From contig JAJZJW010000002.1 of the NCBI GenBank assembly GCA_021809845.1, positions 1 through 64,000 on the forward strand: a stretch of DNA of 64,000 bases, in the 5' to 3' direction. Shown here piece after piece: positions 53,036 through 63,640 of the stretch. The notes below the pieces were generated by a model. That model saw only the letters and a list, made by a program, of their open reading frames with translations. It did no database searches and had not been told where the DNA came from. The stretch is from a bacterium. Lineage in GTDB: Bacteria > SZUA-79 > Acidulodesulfobacterales > Acidulodesulfobacteraceae. Numbering within the stretch: position 1 is the stretch's first letter; each line of letters begins with the position of its first letter. Both the position numbers and the translations under genes were made by a program.

Positions 53036-56029
53036 TTATGCAAAGCATTTATTATTTTTACTTAAGCTGTCATAAAAAGCCTCGAGCCTGGTAACGTACC
53101 CGGCATCTGCATTATGCTCATCTATTTCAATTTCTAAATAAGGTTTATTTTTCATATAATCAGCAAAAAAAGTTTTGATAAACGAATCCGGTCCGCAGCT
53201 ATAGCTGGTTAAATAAACCGCATTTAATTTAGGATTATCTTTTATTATTTTCGCTGCCGACAATATTTTATGCCCGGCATGCCAAAACATATTATCGTGT
53301 TCTGAAAATATAGAAACTTCGTTATAATCAAGAAAATCCATAGGCATGACTGTCATACCTAATGATGCAATCTTATCCGGAATTACAAGGTTAATTCCGT
53401 CATCTCCTGTATTATAAGGTCTGCCGATAAGAACGGTTATATTATCATATTTATCAAGAATATCCCTGCCTTTATTTTTAAGTGCATTGAAAAAGTCTAT
53501 CTGTTTAGATAACGCATTATCAAATGCCTTAATAATCTTTTTCCTTGAAATTTTGAATTTTTTCAAATAATGGGTTAAACTGCTAATGGTTATGTCTATA
53601 TCTTGTTTATCATTATTTAATCTAAATTCCGGCATAATAAGATAAGTATCGCCAAAATCAACAAGGGATTTAGTGGAAAAAGGAACACCCTGTATATACG
53701 GACACTGCGACGTATTTGTTTGGAGTTTATGATTTTTTTCTCTATTAACTAGTGCAGGCAAGAATATTGCGTCCACCTTCTTGTCAATAAGATTTTTTGA
53801 ATGACCTAAAAGTACTTTTACCGGAAGACATGTATCTGTTATAGATTGCATATTTGAGCTGCTTATAATAGGTTTATTTGTTTCATCGGACAGTATTACA
53901 GTAAAACCTAGCTCTGTGAATAAGCAGTTATAAAGCGGAAACAAGTCGTATGTTTCCAAGCATAAAGGAATGCCGATACGCGGTTTAGAAAAATCATTTT
54001 CGTTTTTTTGCTTATCATACTTTTCAAACAATAAACTTTTTCTATCAATAAAAAAATTTTCGCCTTTTTTAATCTTATTTTTCTCTATTTCAAATATATC
54101 ACATCTTGCACCATAATAATGCGGCGGTTCTTTCTCCACGGAAACTTTATTTACTTCGCACAAATTCGGACATTTTTTGCATTCAAAAGACTCCTGTTCA
54201 TATTTTCTGTTTCTTAAATCAAACCCAGCAAATCTTGATTTTTCAACCGTTCTGTATGACAGCAATGCACTTCCTATAGCTCCTGTTACTTCATTGTGCT
54301 CCGGCACTATAATCTTTTTATTTAGCAAGGTTTCAAAAGCACTGACCACCGCCTTGTTTAATGCGACCCCGCCTTGAAAAAGAATATGTTCTCCGACCGG
54401 CTTCCCTAACACTACTTTATTTAAGTAGTTTTCAACTATAGAAAAGCTAAGTCCTGCTAAGAGCTGGTCCTTCGAAGCTCCTTTCTGCTGATGCGAGACA
54501 AGGTCAGACTCCATAAAAACAGTGCATCTTTCCCCTAGACTGCACGGACTTTCAGCTCTGAACGCCGATTCTGAAAATTCTTTTATTATGTCAATGTGTA
54601 ATTTATCTGCCTGCTCCTCAAGAAAAGAACCTGTTCCTGCGGCGCATGCCTTATTCATTTCAAAATCTATCACCACGCCGTTATTAATTCTTATATATTT
54701 TGAATCCTGCCCGCCTATTTCAAAAACTGTATCAACTTTATCATCTATAAACATGGATGCTTCCGCTTGTGCAGTTATCTCATTTTTAACAATGTCGGCA
54801 CCAATAAAATCTGCAATCATATATCTTCCCGAGCCGGTTGTGCATACCCCTTTGACTTCAGGAACTATGTTATAATCGGTAAGTTGTTCGTAAATTTCAA
54901 ATAGGGTTTCCATTACAACTTTAATAGGCTCGCCATTGGTTTTTTTATATTTTTTAATTATAAGTCTTTTATTATCATCTAATAATACTATATTGGTAGA
55001 AACAGAGCCTGTATCTACTCCAATATAAACAGAAACTGTCAGTCCCGCATATTTGCCCAGATTTTTGTCACAATCGAAGCTAAAATCGGATGTTTCTTCC
55101 GTCGACTGCTTATTGAGATTAGGATGGTATTTTCCTGTCAATCTGCTCTCTCCAAGAAATTTTTCCAAATTATCTAACCCGTTAAACGTAAAACTATTAC
55201 TGCCTTTTTTTTCAACCTCATTTTTTGATAGCAGGGCAATTCCGATTGCCGCCATCACGGTGTGATGCTCAGGGATAATCAATTCTCCGCTCTTTAAACC
55301 CAATACATCTTCAAAAGCGCGTATCATACCTTTATTATAAGCAACCCCTCCTTGAAAAATTACAGGTTTTTTTATTTTCTTGCCTTTAGCAACAACACCC
55401 ATAAAATTCCTTGCTACGGCATAGCACAAACCAGCGACTATATCCTGTATAGGAGTAGAAATCTGCTGCAGATGAATCATATCAGACTTTGCAAAGACTG
55501 TGCACCTGCCGGCTATTTTTGCGGGACTTTCGGACGAGACCGCTAACCTGCCAAAATCTTTTTCGATATCAATATTGAGCCTATCTGCCTGCTGGTCTAA
55601 AAATGAACCTGTGCCGGCTGCACACAAATCGTTTAATCCGAAATCATCTAAATAGATATCGCCGGTTTTTTCATTTTTATTTAATAATATAAATTTTGAA
55701 TCCTGCCCTCCCATTTCGATAACTGTTTTTACCTCTGGATAAAAATGTTTAACGGCTTCTGTCTGGGCAACAAGTTCGTTAATATTAGGTATGTTTAATA
55801 TATCGCCGAGGGTTTTAGAACCGGAACCTGTAACCCCCATTGAATAAAAATTTTCAGCAGGAAATTTACTGAAAGTACCTTTTAAAACATTATAGGCTGT
55901 TTTAAGAGATTCTCCGTTCGACCTTGTATATGTTTTGGCAACTACATTTAAATTTTCATCTAATATCGCAGTTTTAACAGTTGTTGAACCTATATCTATG
56001 CCTAAAAAAAATCTATTCAATTTATTCAT
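53036..56029 (-). CDS. Two-domain acyl-CoA dehydratase activase (BcrA/HgdC-type) with DUF2229-like region
   Basis: About 997 aa. Two tandem ASKHA ATPase domains are clear: residues about 4-265 (FLGIDIGSTTVKTAIL, LCAAGTGSF, GRCTVFAKSDM) and about 335-595 (VYIGVDTGSVSTNIVL, ACAAGTGSF, ERCTVFMESDL). Then a CxxC-containing linker (CKKCPNLC) and a DUF2229-like region with TDTCLPVKVLLGH. Many relatives run to about 1400 aa, so the C-terminal part is short here. Each ATPase domain supplies a cluster cysteine pair. I start at MNKLN (56029, AAGGA upstream) rather than an ATG six codons earlier. Downstream of moaE. Confidence 0.9.
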   Translation of the reverse strand: MNKLNRFFLGIDIGSTTVKTAILDENLNVVAKTYTRSNGESLKTAYNVLKGTFSKFPAENFYSMGVTGSGSKTLGDILNIPNINELVAQTEAVKHFYPEVKTVIEMGGQDSKFILLNKNEKTGDIYLDDFGLNDLCAAGTGSFLDQQADRLNIDIEKDFGRLAVSSESPAKIAGRCTVFAKSDMIHLQQISTPIQDIVAGLCYAVARNFMGVVAKGKKIKKPVIFQGGVAYNKGMIRAFEDVLGLKSGELIIPEHHTVMAAIGIALLSKNEVEKKGSNSFTFNGLDNLEKFLGESRLTGKYHPNLNKQSTEETSDFSFDCDKNLGKYAGLTVSVYIGVDTGSVSTNIVLLDDNKRLIIKKYKKTNGEPIKVVMETLFEIYEQLTDYNIVPEVKGVCTTGSGRYMIADFIGADIVKNEITAQAEASMFIDDKVDTVFEIGGQDSKYIRINNGVVIDFEMNKACAAGTGSFLEEQADKLHIDIIKEFSESAFRAESPCSLGERCTVFMESDLVSHQQKGASKDQLLAGLSFSIVENYLNKVVLGKPVGEHILFQGGVALNKAVVSAFETLLNKKIIVPEHNEVTGAIGSALLSYRTVEKSRFAGFDLRNRKYEQESFECKKCPNLCEVNKVSVEKEPPHYYGARCDIFEIEKNKIKKGENFFIDRKSLLFEKYDKQKNENDFSKPRIGIPLCLETYDLFPLYNCLFTELGFTVILSDETNKPIISSSNMQSITDTCLPVKVLLGHSKNLIDKKVDAIFLPALVNREKNHKLQTNTSQCPYIQGVPFSTKSLVDFGDTYLIMPEFRLNNDKQDIDITISSLTHYLKKFKISRKKIIKAFDNALSKQIDFFNALKNKGRDILDKYDNITVLIGRPYNTGDDGINLVIPDKIASLGMTVMPMDFLDYNEVSIFSEHDNMFWHAGHKILSAAKIIKDNPKLNAVYLTSYSCGPDSFIKTFFADYMKNKPYLEIEIDEHNADAGYVTRLEAFYDSLSKNNKCFA

Positions 56030-56031
56030 AG

Positions 56032-56460
56032 TTAAATCCTTTTCCATTTTTCATATTCGCCGAATGATTCTTTTTTCCATATAGGCACAGTTTCTTTTAT
56101 ATTGTCTATTAAAAATTTTGAAGCCATATAGGAAGCGTCTCTGTGCGGACTTGAAACGGCAATTGAAATTGAAATTCCGCCTATTTCTATCTTTCCTGTT
56201 CTATGAATAACAGCAATCTTATTTAAATCATATTTCTCGAAGGCAGCACTTATAAGTTTATCTATTTCCCTAAACGCCATTTCTTCATATGCCTCATAGT
56301 AAAGAAATTTAATGGGCGTTCCGTCTTCATTATCTCTTACCGTTCCGTTAAACAAAAGCGTTGAGCCGGATGCTGCATCATTCACAAAATTCATAGCTAT
56401 ATTCACATCAATGGGCATTTTAACTATATCTATATAATAAAAACCATTCCCGATAGGCAT
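56032..56460 (-). CDS. moaE: Molybdopterin synthase catalytic subunit
   Basis: 142-aa large subunit of molybdopterin synthase, which converts precursor Z (cPMP) to molybdopterin with sulfur from MoaD. The conserved DGTPIKFLYYEAYEEMA, VIHRTGKIEIGGISISIAV and active-site tail PIWKKESF are present, including the key Lys residues. It follows moaD by 15 bp, with AAGGAA before its ATG. moaA, moaC and mogA-type later genes are not in the window, apart from moaB nearby. Confidence 0.95.
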   Translation of the reverse strand: MPIGNGFYYIDIVKMPIDVNIAMNFVNDAASGSTLLFNGTVRDNEDGTPIKFLYYEAYEEMAFREIDKLISAAFEKYDLNKIAVIHRTGKIEIGGISISIAVSSPHRDASYMASKFLIDNIKETVPIWKKESFGEYEKWKRI

Positions 56461-56475
56461 TATTTTAATTCCTTT

Positions 56476-56727
56476 TTATTTTAATCCGCCGCTGACCGGC
56501 ATTATGATAGTGACTTCATCGTTATTATTTAAAACCAGGTCGCAATCTTGATACTCCATATTCACAGCAAATTTAGAAATACGGAGTAAATGTTCTGTCT
56601 GAGGATAATAAGTTGAGAGATAGTTTTTTAAGTCTGCTAATGTGTCGCCTTCCTTAAAATTTAAATCTAACTCGCTTTTTCCTATTAAATCTTTAAATGC
56701 CGCAAATAGCTTTAATTTAATTTGCAT
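56476..56727 (-). CDS. moaD: Molybdopterin synthase small subunit with two extra C-terminal residues
   Basis: 83-aa ubiquitin-fold sulfur carrier. The N-terminal IKLKLFAAFKDLIG and the C-terminal EVTIIMPVSGG are typical. Active MoaD must end in Gly-Gly, where adenylation and thiocarboxylation occur, but here the reading frame continues with Leu-Lys before the stop. It could be trimmed by a protease, as some other ubiquitin-like sulfur carriers are. It is followed by moaE and, on the same strand, the large activase. Confidence 0.9.
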   Translation of the reverse strand: MQIKLKLFAAFKDLIGKSELDLNFKEGDTLADLKNYLSTYYPQTEHLLRISKFAVNMEYQDCDLVLNNNDEVTIIMPVSGGLK

Positions 56728-56772
56728 TGTTATATTATTTTTATATTATTATGTTATTATAATAACACACAA

Positions 56773-57291
56773 CTATTTAGTGATTTCATAATATATGTGC
56801 CCTATTTCTTTAATTATTATCTTTTCCATCGCCAATTTAACAGCATTGAGAGAACCTGGGATAGAGAAAATAATCTTATTATTATAAATGCCGCAAGACG
56901 CTCTTGACATAATTGATGCGGTACCAATTTCTTCAAAGCTTAGATATCTAAATAATTCTCCGAATCCGTAGAGCTCTTTGTCATAAAGTTCGTTCACTGA
57001 CTCATATGTATAATCCCTTTGCGATATACCAGTACCGCCGTTGATTATGACAGCGTTTAAATCTGCATTAAAATTCTCAGCGCATATATTAACTAATTCT
57101 TTCTGAAGTAAGTCTTTATCGTCTTTTAATATCGTATAACCTATTATAACATGCCCATTTTTCGTTAAATAATTTTTCAAATAAATCCCGCTTTCATCTG
57201 TTTCTTTATCTCTTGTATCGCTTAATGTTATAATAAATATATTTAAAGATTTTTTTGCATTACTGTCTGATTTATGTTCTAAATGTCCCAT
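56773..57291 (-). CDS. moaB: MoaB/MogA-type molybdenum cofactor protein
   Basis: 172-aa molybdopterin adenylyltransferase-like protein. The conserved IITLSDTRDKETDESG and the NGGTGISQRDYTYESV loop bind molybdopterin. It is in the same direction as, and 45 bp upstream of, moaD. MoaB and MogA cannot be cleanly told apart here; the length fits MoaB. Its promoter region contains the pentanucleotide repeat at 57486-57541. Confidence 0.9.
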   Translation of the reverse strand: MGHLEHKSDSNAKKSLNIFIITLSDTRDKETDESGIYLKNYLTKNGHVIIGYTILKDDKDLLQKELVNICAENFNADLNAVIINGGTGISQRDYTYESVNELYDKELYGFGELFRYLSFEEIGTASIMSRASCGIYNNKIIFSIPGSLNAVKLAMEKIIIKEIGHIYYEITK

Positions 57292-57485
57292 AATATATGA
57301 AATTTTAAACTATTTTCTTTTTATTGTCAAATAAAACAATTGGTTTACATATTTTTAAAGTAAATAATAATAAATGGGATTTTATGACAAATTAAAAGTT
57401 AAATTCAATAAACAAATTAAAAATTGACAACTATAAAACAATTGGCTAATAATATATATTATATAATATATATTATTAAAAAGCT

Positions 57486-57541
57486 ATATATAATATAATA
57501 TAATATAATATAATATAATATAATATAATATAATATAATAA
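57486..57541. repeat. TATAA pentanucleotide repeat
   Basis: About eleven perfect copies of the 5-bp unit TATAA lie about 195 bp upstream of moaB and past the groEL terminator. Each unit resembles a -10 box, so the tract is both slippage-prone and promoter-like. The rest of 57292-57713 holds no gene. Confidence 0.9.
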
Positions 57542-57608
57542 ATTATTTTATTTTCTGATTTAAACTTTTAAATTAATTTTTTTTGCAGTGTCAAAATAAA
57601 ATTTATCA

Positions 57609-57664
57609 AAAAAAATGCCGAGTACAGAGCCATTGTCGTTCACTCTGCTTCTCGGCATTTTTTA
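57609..57664 (-). terminator. Terminator of the groES-groEL operon
   Basis: Long inverted repeat: AAAAATGCCGAG...AGAG / CTCT...CTCGGCATTTTTT, with a 13-base loop. A-rich on one side and T-rich on the other, it can work in both directions. It lies 50 bp past the groEL stop codon. Confidence 0.85.
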
Positions 57665-57713
57665 ATTTATTAGTTTTTAGCTTAATGTATTTCTTTTTAT
57701 TAATTAAAATTGA

Positions 57714-59378
<1,665 letters not shown>

Positions 59379-59544
59379 TTAAATTTCATTTAAAAATATT
59401 AACATTCTCTTAAACTTCATTTACATTCTAATAATACGCAAATATGCAACTTTTTTATCTATTTTTATTACTTATTACTATTTTTACTATTTGCTTTGAT
59501 TGTATATGCGCATCGCAAATAAAATAGCACGGTTTACTTACAGC

Positions 59545-59835
59545 TTACTTTTCGATAATAGCTAAAACATCATCTTCTTTCATTATAAGATATTCTTTAT
59601 CATCTACTTTAATTTCATTGCCTGAATATTTTGCAAATAAAACAAGGTCGCCCTCTTTGACTTCAAGGGGTATTTTTTTTCCGTCTTCAGATGTTCTTCC
59701 GTTGCCCGTGGCAATGACTTTTCCCTGCATAGGTTTTTCTTTTGCAGCATCAGGTATAAATAAGCCGCTCTTAGTTTTTTCTTCTTCTTGAAGCCTTTCA
59801 ACCAGTATTCTGTCCTGTAGAGGTTTAACTTTCAT
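59545..59835 (-). CDS. groES: Co-chaperonin GroES (Hsp10)
   Basis: 96-aa lid of the GroEL cage. Opens KVKPLQDRILVERLQEEEKTKSG and carries the mobile loop with GLFIPD; the C-terminal EDDVLAIIEK is typical. First gene of the groESL operon. AAGGAGAG precedes the ATG. The CIRCE element lies about 240 bp upstream, leaving room for a long untranslated leader. Confidence 0.98.
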   Translation of the reverse strand: MKVKPLQDRILVERLQEEEKTKSGLFIPDAAKEKPMQGKVIATGNGRTSEDGKKIPLEVKEGDLVLFAKYSGNEIKVDDKEYLIMKEDDVLAIIEK

Positions 59836-60078
59836 AAATGTTCTCTCCTTAATTATTTAAATTAGTTATCTTACTAAAGGTTGTCTCACTAAAATTATCA
59901 TAAACCGCATTATTATTTTTTTTATTACTGCGGCGTTTCCTTGGAAAAATATTGTACAGCATAGCTCAACAATAACATTTTTCCGCATACCCGCATATAT
60001 GATATATATTTATATAATACTGCTTAATATGTATTCTGCTCAATTTTGATTTGTTTATAATATCATAAGTTTTATGTT

Positions 60079-60105
60079 TTAGCACTTAAATATATTGAGT
60101 GCTAA
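60079..60105. promoter_or_regulatory. CIRCE element (HrcA operator) of groESL
   Basis: TTAGCACTT followed by a nine-base spacer and GAGTGCTAA, one mismatch from the CIRCE consensus TTAGCACTC-N9-GAGTGCTAA. The gap 59836-60276 holds no gene; the element sits about 244 bp before the groES start, further than usual, and implies HrcA repression. HrcA is not in this window. Confidence 0.9.
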
Positions 60106-60276
60106 CTTTTTTAAATATACACTCACTTTTTTGAAAACACAATCATGCAAATTTACGTTATATTGCCATAAAATACGCTGATTATCCAAATATAATAATA
60201 TATGGTCATTTTTTTAAGTTTTTCTTAATTTTTCAATTTATTATTAAATTTATTATTTTAAAATTGTTCTTGAACT

Positions 60277-61074
60277 TTATGAAATCATCCTTTTTTTTAT
60301 AAAATAAACCGAGAGATAAAAAAATATAAGGAAAAAAATTACAATAATTAATAAATCTGACAGCAGCAACAAATTAAGGCGGCCCAAAAATAACGCTCTA
60401 GTAATTTGTACTGTATAATATAAAGGCATTATATAAACAATGTATCTGATTATAGCAGGCAATGCCGAAACGGGGTAGAAAACCCCTGAAAATAGAAACA
60501 TAGTAGAAATTGCTACGGTAAAATAATATGAAAAAAAATCGTAAGACGGTGCAAAAGATGTTATAAATAAAGATAAGGATGCAAATAATAATCCATTTAA
60601 AATAATAATAATAGGAATTAGCAGGCTCAAAACAGAAATATGCTGTCTGAAAAAAACAAACGCTATTAATAGCACCGCCAAACCGCTCATAAACGCTTTT
60701 ACCGCAGACCAAAAAATCTCTCCTGCTACAATTTCTTCAATACTCACCGGAGTAACTAATATTGCATCAAATATGCCTTTCGTAGTCATTCTAGTATATG
60801 AGCCGAACGTACCTTCAAAAGAAGCTGCATACATTGAAGAAGAGGATATAATTCCGGGGATGATGTATAAGAGATAAGGCGTGCCGTTTACGTTATGTAT
60901 AAATTTTCCTATGCCCAGTCCTAAAGCAGCAAGAAAAAGCAGCGGCTCAAGAATATCCCCTATTATACTCGGTTTATAAAATTTGAGCCAAACTCTGAAA
61001 TCTCTGTAGAAAACTGCATAAAATCTAAGGCTGATATTACTATTTATTTCATTAATTACTTTTAAAATTTTCAT
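60277..61074 (-). CDS. ABC-2-type exporter permease (NodJ-like)
   Basis: 265 aa with six TM helices and the ABC-2 membrane signature (IPGIISSSSMYAASFEGTFGS and the FLFSGVFYPVSALP re-entrant region). It overlaps the start of the ATPase gene's end by 23 bp, so the pair is coupled. NodIJ-type pairs export polysaccharides, drugs or lipids; the substrate here is not known. Confidence 0.9.
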   Translation of the reverse strand: MKILKVINEINSNISLRFYAVFYRDFRVWLKFYKPSIIGDILEPLLFLAALGLGIGKFIHNVNGTPYLLYIIPGIISSSSMYAASFEGTFGSYTRMTTKGIFDAILVTPVSIEEIVAGEIFWSAVKAFMSGLAVLLIAFVFFRQHISVLSLLIPIIIILNGLLFASLSLFITSFAPSYDFFSYYFTVAISTMFLFSGVFYPVSALPAIIRYIVYIMPLYYTVQITRALFLGRLNLLLLSDLLIIVIFFLIFFYLSVYFIKKRMIS

Positions 61075-61867
61075 TTTTAACTATATCCATAAAAATTTCC
61101 TCTAATGACTTAAGGCTTTTATTATTATTCATGTTCTTATTTTTATCTACCGCATTACCAGTTGTGCTGGTTATATTTTCATTATTATTTTTATTCAAAA
61201 TATGGTCCATAGAGCCGTTCAAAACTATTTCTCCATGGTTTAGCAATATAACATTTCTGAATAATTTCTCTGCTTCATCCATATAATGCGTTGACATTAA
61301 TATAGTAATACCGCTTTTATTTAACAATTTTAATTTATTCCATATATTTATTCTATACTCGGGATCCAGCCCAATTGTAGGTTCATCGAGTATTATAATG
61401 TCCGGACTGTTAATCAAAGCTCTGACGATAAGCAGTCTTCGCCTATACCCGCCCGATAAGCTGCCCACTTTAGAATTTTTCTTTTCGGCAATATTAAAAA
61501 AATCCAGCAATTCGGAAACTCGCCTGAAAGATTCTTTTTTATTAATTCCAAAATACATAGAATATATCATTAAATTTTCAAAAACACTTAAATCTTCATC
61601 AAGATTGTCATCCTGAGGAACAACACCCAATCTGGATTTAATTTTTTTTGCATCATTTGCAGGACTTAAACCGAGAATGTCGATGCTGCCGGCTGACGGA
61701 ATTACAACGGAATATAAAATTTTCAAAATTGTAGTTTTCCCGGCTCCGTTTGGACCTATTATGCCAAAAAAATCTCCAATTTTAATTTTAAATGAAATAT
61801 TATTGAGAGCTGAAAAATTATTGTAAAACTTGGTTAAATTTTCAACTGAAATGGCATAATCATTCAT
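61052..61867 (-). CDS. ABC exporter ATP-binding protein (NodI/DrrA-like)
   Basis: About 271-aa ABC ATPase. Walker A is GPNGAGKTT, the signature is LSGGYRRRL and Walker B is IIILDEPTIGLD; the H-loop is STHYMDEAE. Asn-rich low-complexity stretch (about 225-260) before the end. I start at MNDYAIS (61867); a TTG start at 61891 adds eight residues and nearly touches dcd. Partner of the permease downstream. Part of the run LOG-dcd-ABC. Confidence 0.93.
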   Translation of the reverse strand: MNDYAISVENLTKFYNNFSALNNISFKIKIGDFFGIIGPNGAGKTTILKILYSVVIPSAGSIDILGLSPANDAKKIKSRLGVVPQDDNLDEDLSVFENLMIYSMYFGINKKESFRRVSELLDFFNIAEKKNSKVGSLSGGYRRRLLIVRALINSPDIIILDEPTIGLDPEYRINIWNKLKLLNKSGITILMSTHYMDEAEKLFRNVILLNHGEIVLNGSMDHILNKNNNENITSTTGNAVDKNKNMNNNKSLKSLEEIFMDIVKNENFKSN

Positions 61868-61895
61868 AATTATGATGGCAGAAAGCGCCAAATTT

Positions 61896-62444
61896 TTAAA
61901 GACGCGGAAGGGTTATACCTGTTTGCGACTGGTATTTTCCTTTTTTGTCTTTATATGAAATTCTGGGCGTCTCTCCTTCGAAAAAAAGAACTTGCGCAAG
62001 ACCTTCATTAGCATATATTTTCGCCGGCAACGGCGTTGTATTTGAAATTTCAAGAGTAACGTATCCTTCCCATTCCGGTTCAAAAGGGGTCACATTCACT
62101 ATTATACCGCATCTCGCATAAGTAGATTTGCCGAGACAGATAGTGACCACATTTCTTGGTATTTTAAAATATTCAACAGACCTTCCAAGAGCAAAAGAGT
62201 TAGGAGGCACAATACATTCTTCGGTGGTTATGTCAACAAATGACTTTGTATCGAAATTTTTAGGGTCAACTATCGTAGTGTTAATATTGGTAAAAATTTT
62301 AAATTCGTTAGATATCCGCAAATCATATCCAAATGATGAAACACCGTAAGATATAACCCCATTTCTAACCTGTGTATTAGCGAAAGGCGTTATCATATCA
62401 TACTCTTTAGCCATTTTCTCAATCCAGATATCGTTCTTAATCAT
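61896..62444 (-). CDS. dcd: dCTP deaminase
   Basis: 182-aa trimeric enzyme converting dCTP to dUTP (some members go on to dUMP). Motifs [32 protein letters not shown] and [13 protein letters not shown] are present. The catalytic Glu lies in the [11 protein letters not shown] segment. I choose the ATG at 62444 (MIKNDIW), which matches the usual family N-terminus; a TTG six codons upstream is not needed. Four bases after dcd the ABC transporter gene's possible TTG begins. Confidence 0.95.
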   Translation of the reverse strand: MIKNDIWIEKMAKEYDMITPFANTQVRNGVISYGVSSFGYDLRISNEFKIFTNINTTIVDPKNFDTKSFVDITTEECIVPPNSFALGRSVEYFKIPRNVVTICLGKSTYARCGIIVNVTPFEPEWEGYVTLEISNTTPLPAKIYANEGLAQVLFFEGETPRISYKDKKGKYQSQTGITLPRL

Positions 62445-62491
62445 TATAAGAATAACCACCAATTTAAATTTGTAAAAATATTAAATTAACT

Positions 62492-63184
62492 TTAAATTAA
62501 ATTAAATTTTAAGATAGTATCGATAATTTCATCTGGGTCATCTTTTATCTGCAAAATATCCATATCCGAAGGCGAGATATAGCCTTTTTTAAGGGTAGTG
62601 CTTTTAATCCAATCTATAAGTCCATTCCAGTAATCAGAGCCATATAATATGACAGGAAAAGGTTTTGTTTTTTTGGTTTGAATTAATTCAACCGTTTCAA
62701 AAAGTTCATCCAATGTGCCGAATCCGCCCGGCATCATTATATAAGCTGAAGCATACCTGACAAGCATAACTTTTCTGACAAAAAAATAACGAAACTCAAG
62801 TGTAAAATCAGCGTATTTATTGATGTTCTGTTCTTTAGGAAGTTTAATATTAAGACCTACGGAATTGACCTGAAGGTCAAACTCATCTTTAGCCTCTCTG
62901 CACCCTCTGTTTGCAGCTTCCATTACCCCCGGACCGCCGCCGGATATTATAGAATAACCTTTTAACGCCAAACCCTTAGCTATTTTTTTTGTATTTTTGT
63001 AGACATCGCTATTTTCACCAACCCTGGCGCTTCCATAAATAGTAACAGCCGGGCAAACCGAGGGAAGAACATCGAACCCATCTACAAATTCGCCCATAAT
63101 TCTAAATAGCCGCCATGGTTCTTCTTTATTCAGAGAATTAAGTTCATAATTATAATTTTTAGCATTTTCTTTTATTATAGACAT
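62492..63184 (-). CDS. LOG-family protein (TIGR00730-type, Rossmann fold)
   Basis: 230 aa. The two diagnostic motifs are present: GGGPGVMEAANRG (about 82-94) and PGGFGTLDELFE (about 151-162), which bind the nucleotide phosphate. Family members include cytokinin-activating phosphoribohydrolases (LOG) and nucleotide 5'-monophosphate nucleosidases such as PpnN, so a role in purine nucleotide metabolism is likely. First gene of a run with dcd and the ABC exporter, 47 bp apart from dcd. Confidence 0.88.
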   Translation of the reverse strand: MSIIKENAKNYNYELNSLNKEEPWRLFRIMGEFVDGFDVLPSVCPAVTIYGSARVGENSDVYKNTKKIAKGLALKGYSIISGGGPGVMEAANRGCREAKDEFDLQVNSVGLNIKLPKEQNINKYADFTLEFRYFFVRKVMLVRYASAYIMMPGGFGTLDELFETVELIQTKKTKPFPVILYGSDYWNGLIDWIKSTTLKKGYISPSDMDILQIKDDPDEIIDTILKFNLI

Positions 63185-63244
63185 GATACCGCTTTTATTT
63201 ATTATGATTAAATTATATTATATTATGCCGCCGGTTAATTTTAT

Positions 63245-63530
63245 ACTGATTGCGTGCTTGACATACCCCCCCCCATGCCTAAAGGTATAAACGAAAGGTA
63301 TAAACGCATGTCGTTTATGGGATGAACTTCGCTCATCTTCGAGTCTGGTATCGACGGCAGTTGCCCGCATAGCAGGTTTTCACTGCCTACTCCAAGAGAA
63401 GACGTCCCTTCTCTTAAAACTTTAAAGCCTTCCGTAAAGATGCACCGAATGTGAAAAGATAATAGACAACTACTAATATTATACTTATGCGCCCAAAAAC
63501 GGTAATAGGACACATGTCAATAAAAATAAC
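63245..63530 (-). mobile_element. Possible right-end relic of an IS200/IS605-type (TnpB) element
   Basis: In a 620-bp gap of otherwise AT-rich DNA this patch is G+C-rich and full of hairpins: AAGAGAAG/CTTCTCTT (63397-63418), GGCAGT/ACTGCC (63355-63386), ATAAACG-catgt-CGTTTAT (63303-63321) and a 13-bp tandem repeat AAAGGTATAAACG (63280-63305). Read on the minus strand it ends CTTTAGGCATGGGGGG then GTATGTCAA, the form of a TnpB-type right end that doubles as guide-RNA scaffold. A 90-codon open frame inside shows no known TnpB domain. No transposase remains, so this is a relic or small RNA; the assignment is tentative. Confidence 0.4.
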
Positions 63531-63640
63531 CGGCAGCTGCCTGAAAAACAGGTCTTATGCTGCCATTTTGAGAAAATACCGCTATAATAACCTTATTAAT
63601 TTATCTTATTTTATTTTTATTATATGCAAATATTTTTAAA

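Noticed and set aside
52893-53075. Small plus-strand frame downstream of the perR promoter region
   Set aside because: No ribosome binding site, Tyr/Lys-rich AT-driven composition, and it overlaps the end of the large activase.
63241-63513. A 90-codon open frame in the structured region near the right edge
   Set aside because: Its translation matches no family I know and overlaps several hairpins and a tandem repeat; composition fits a structured element rather than a protein gene.
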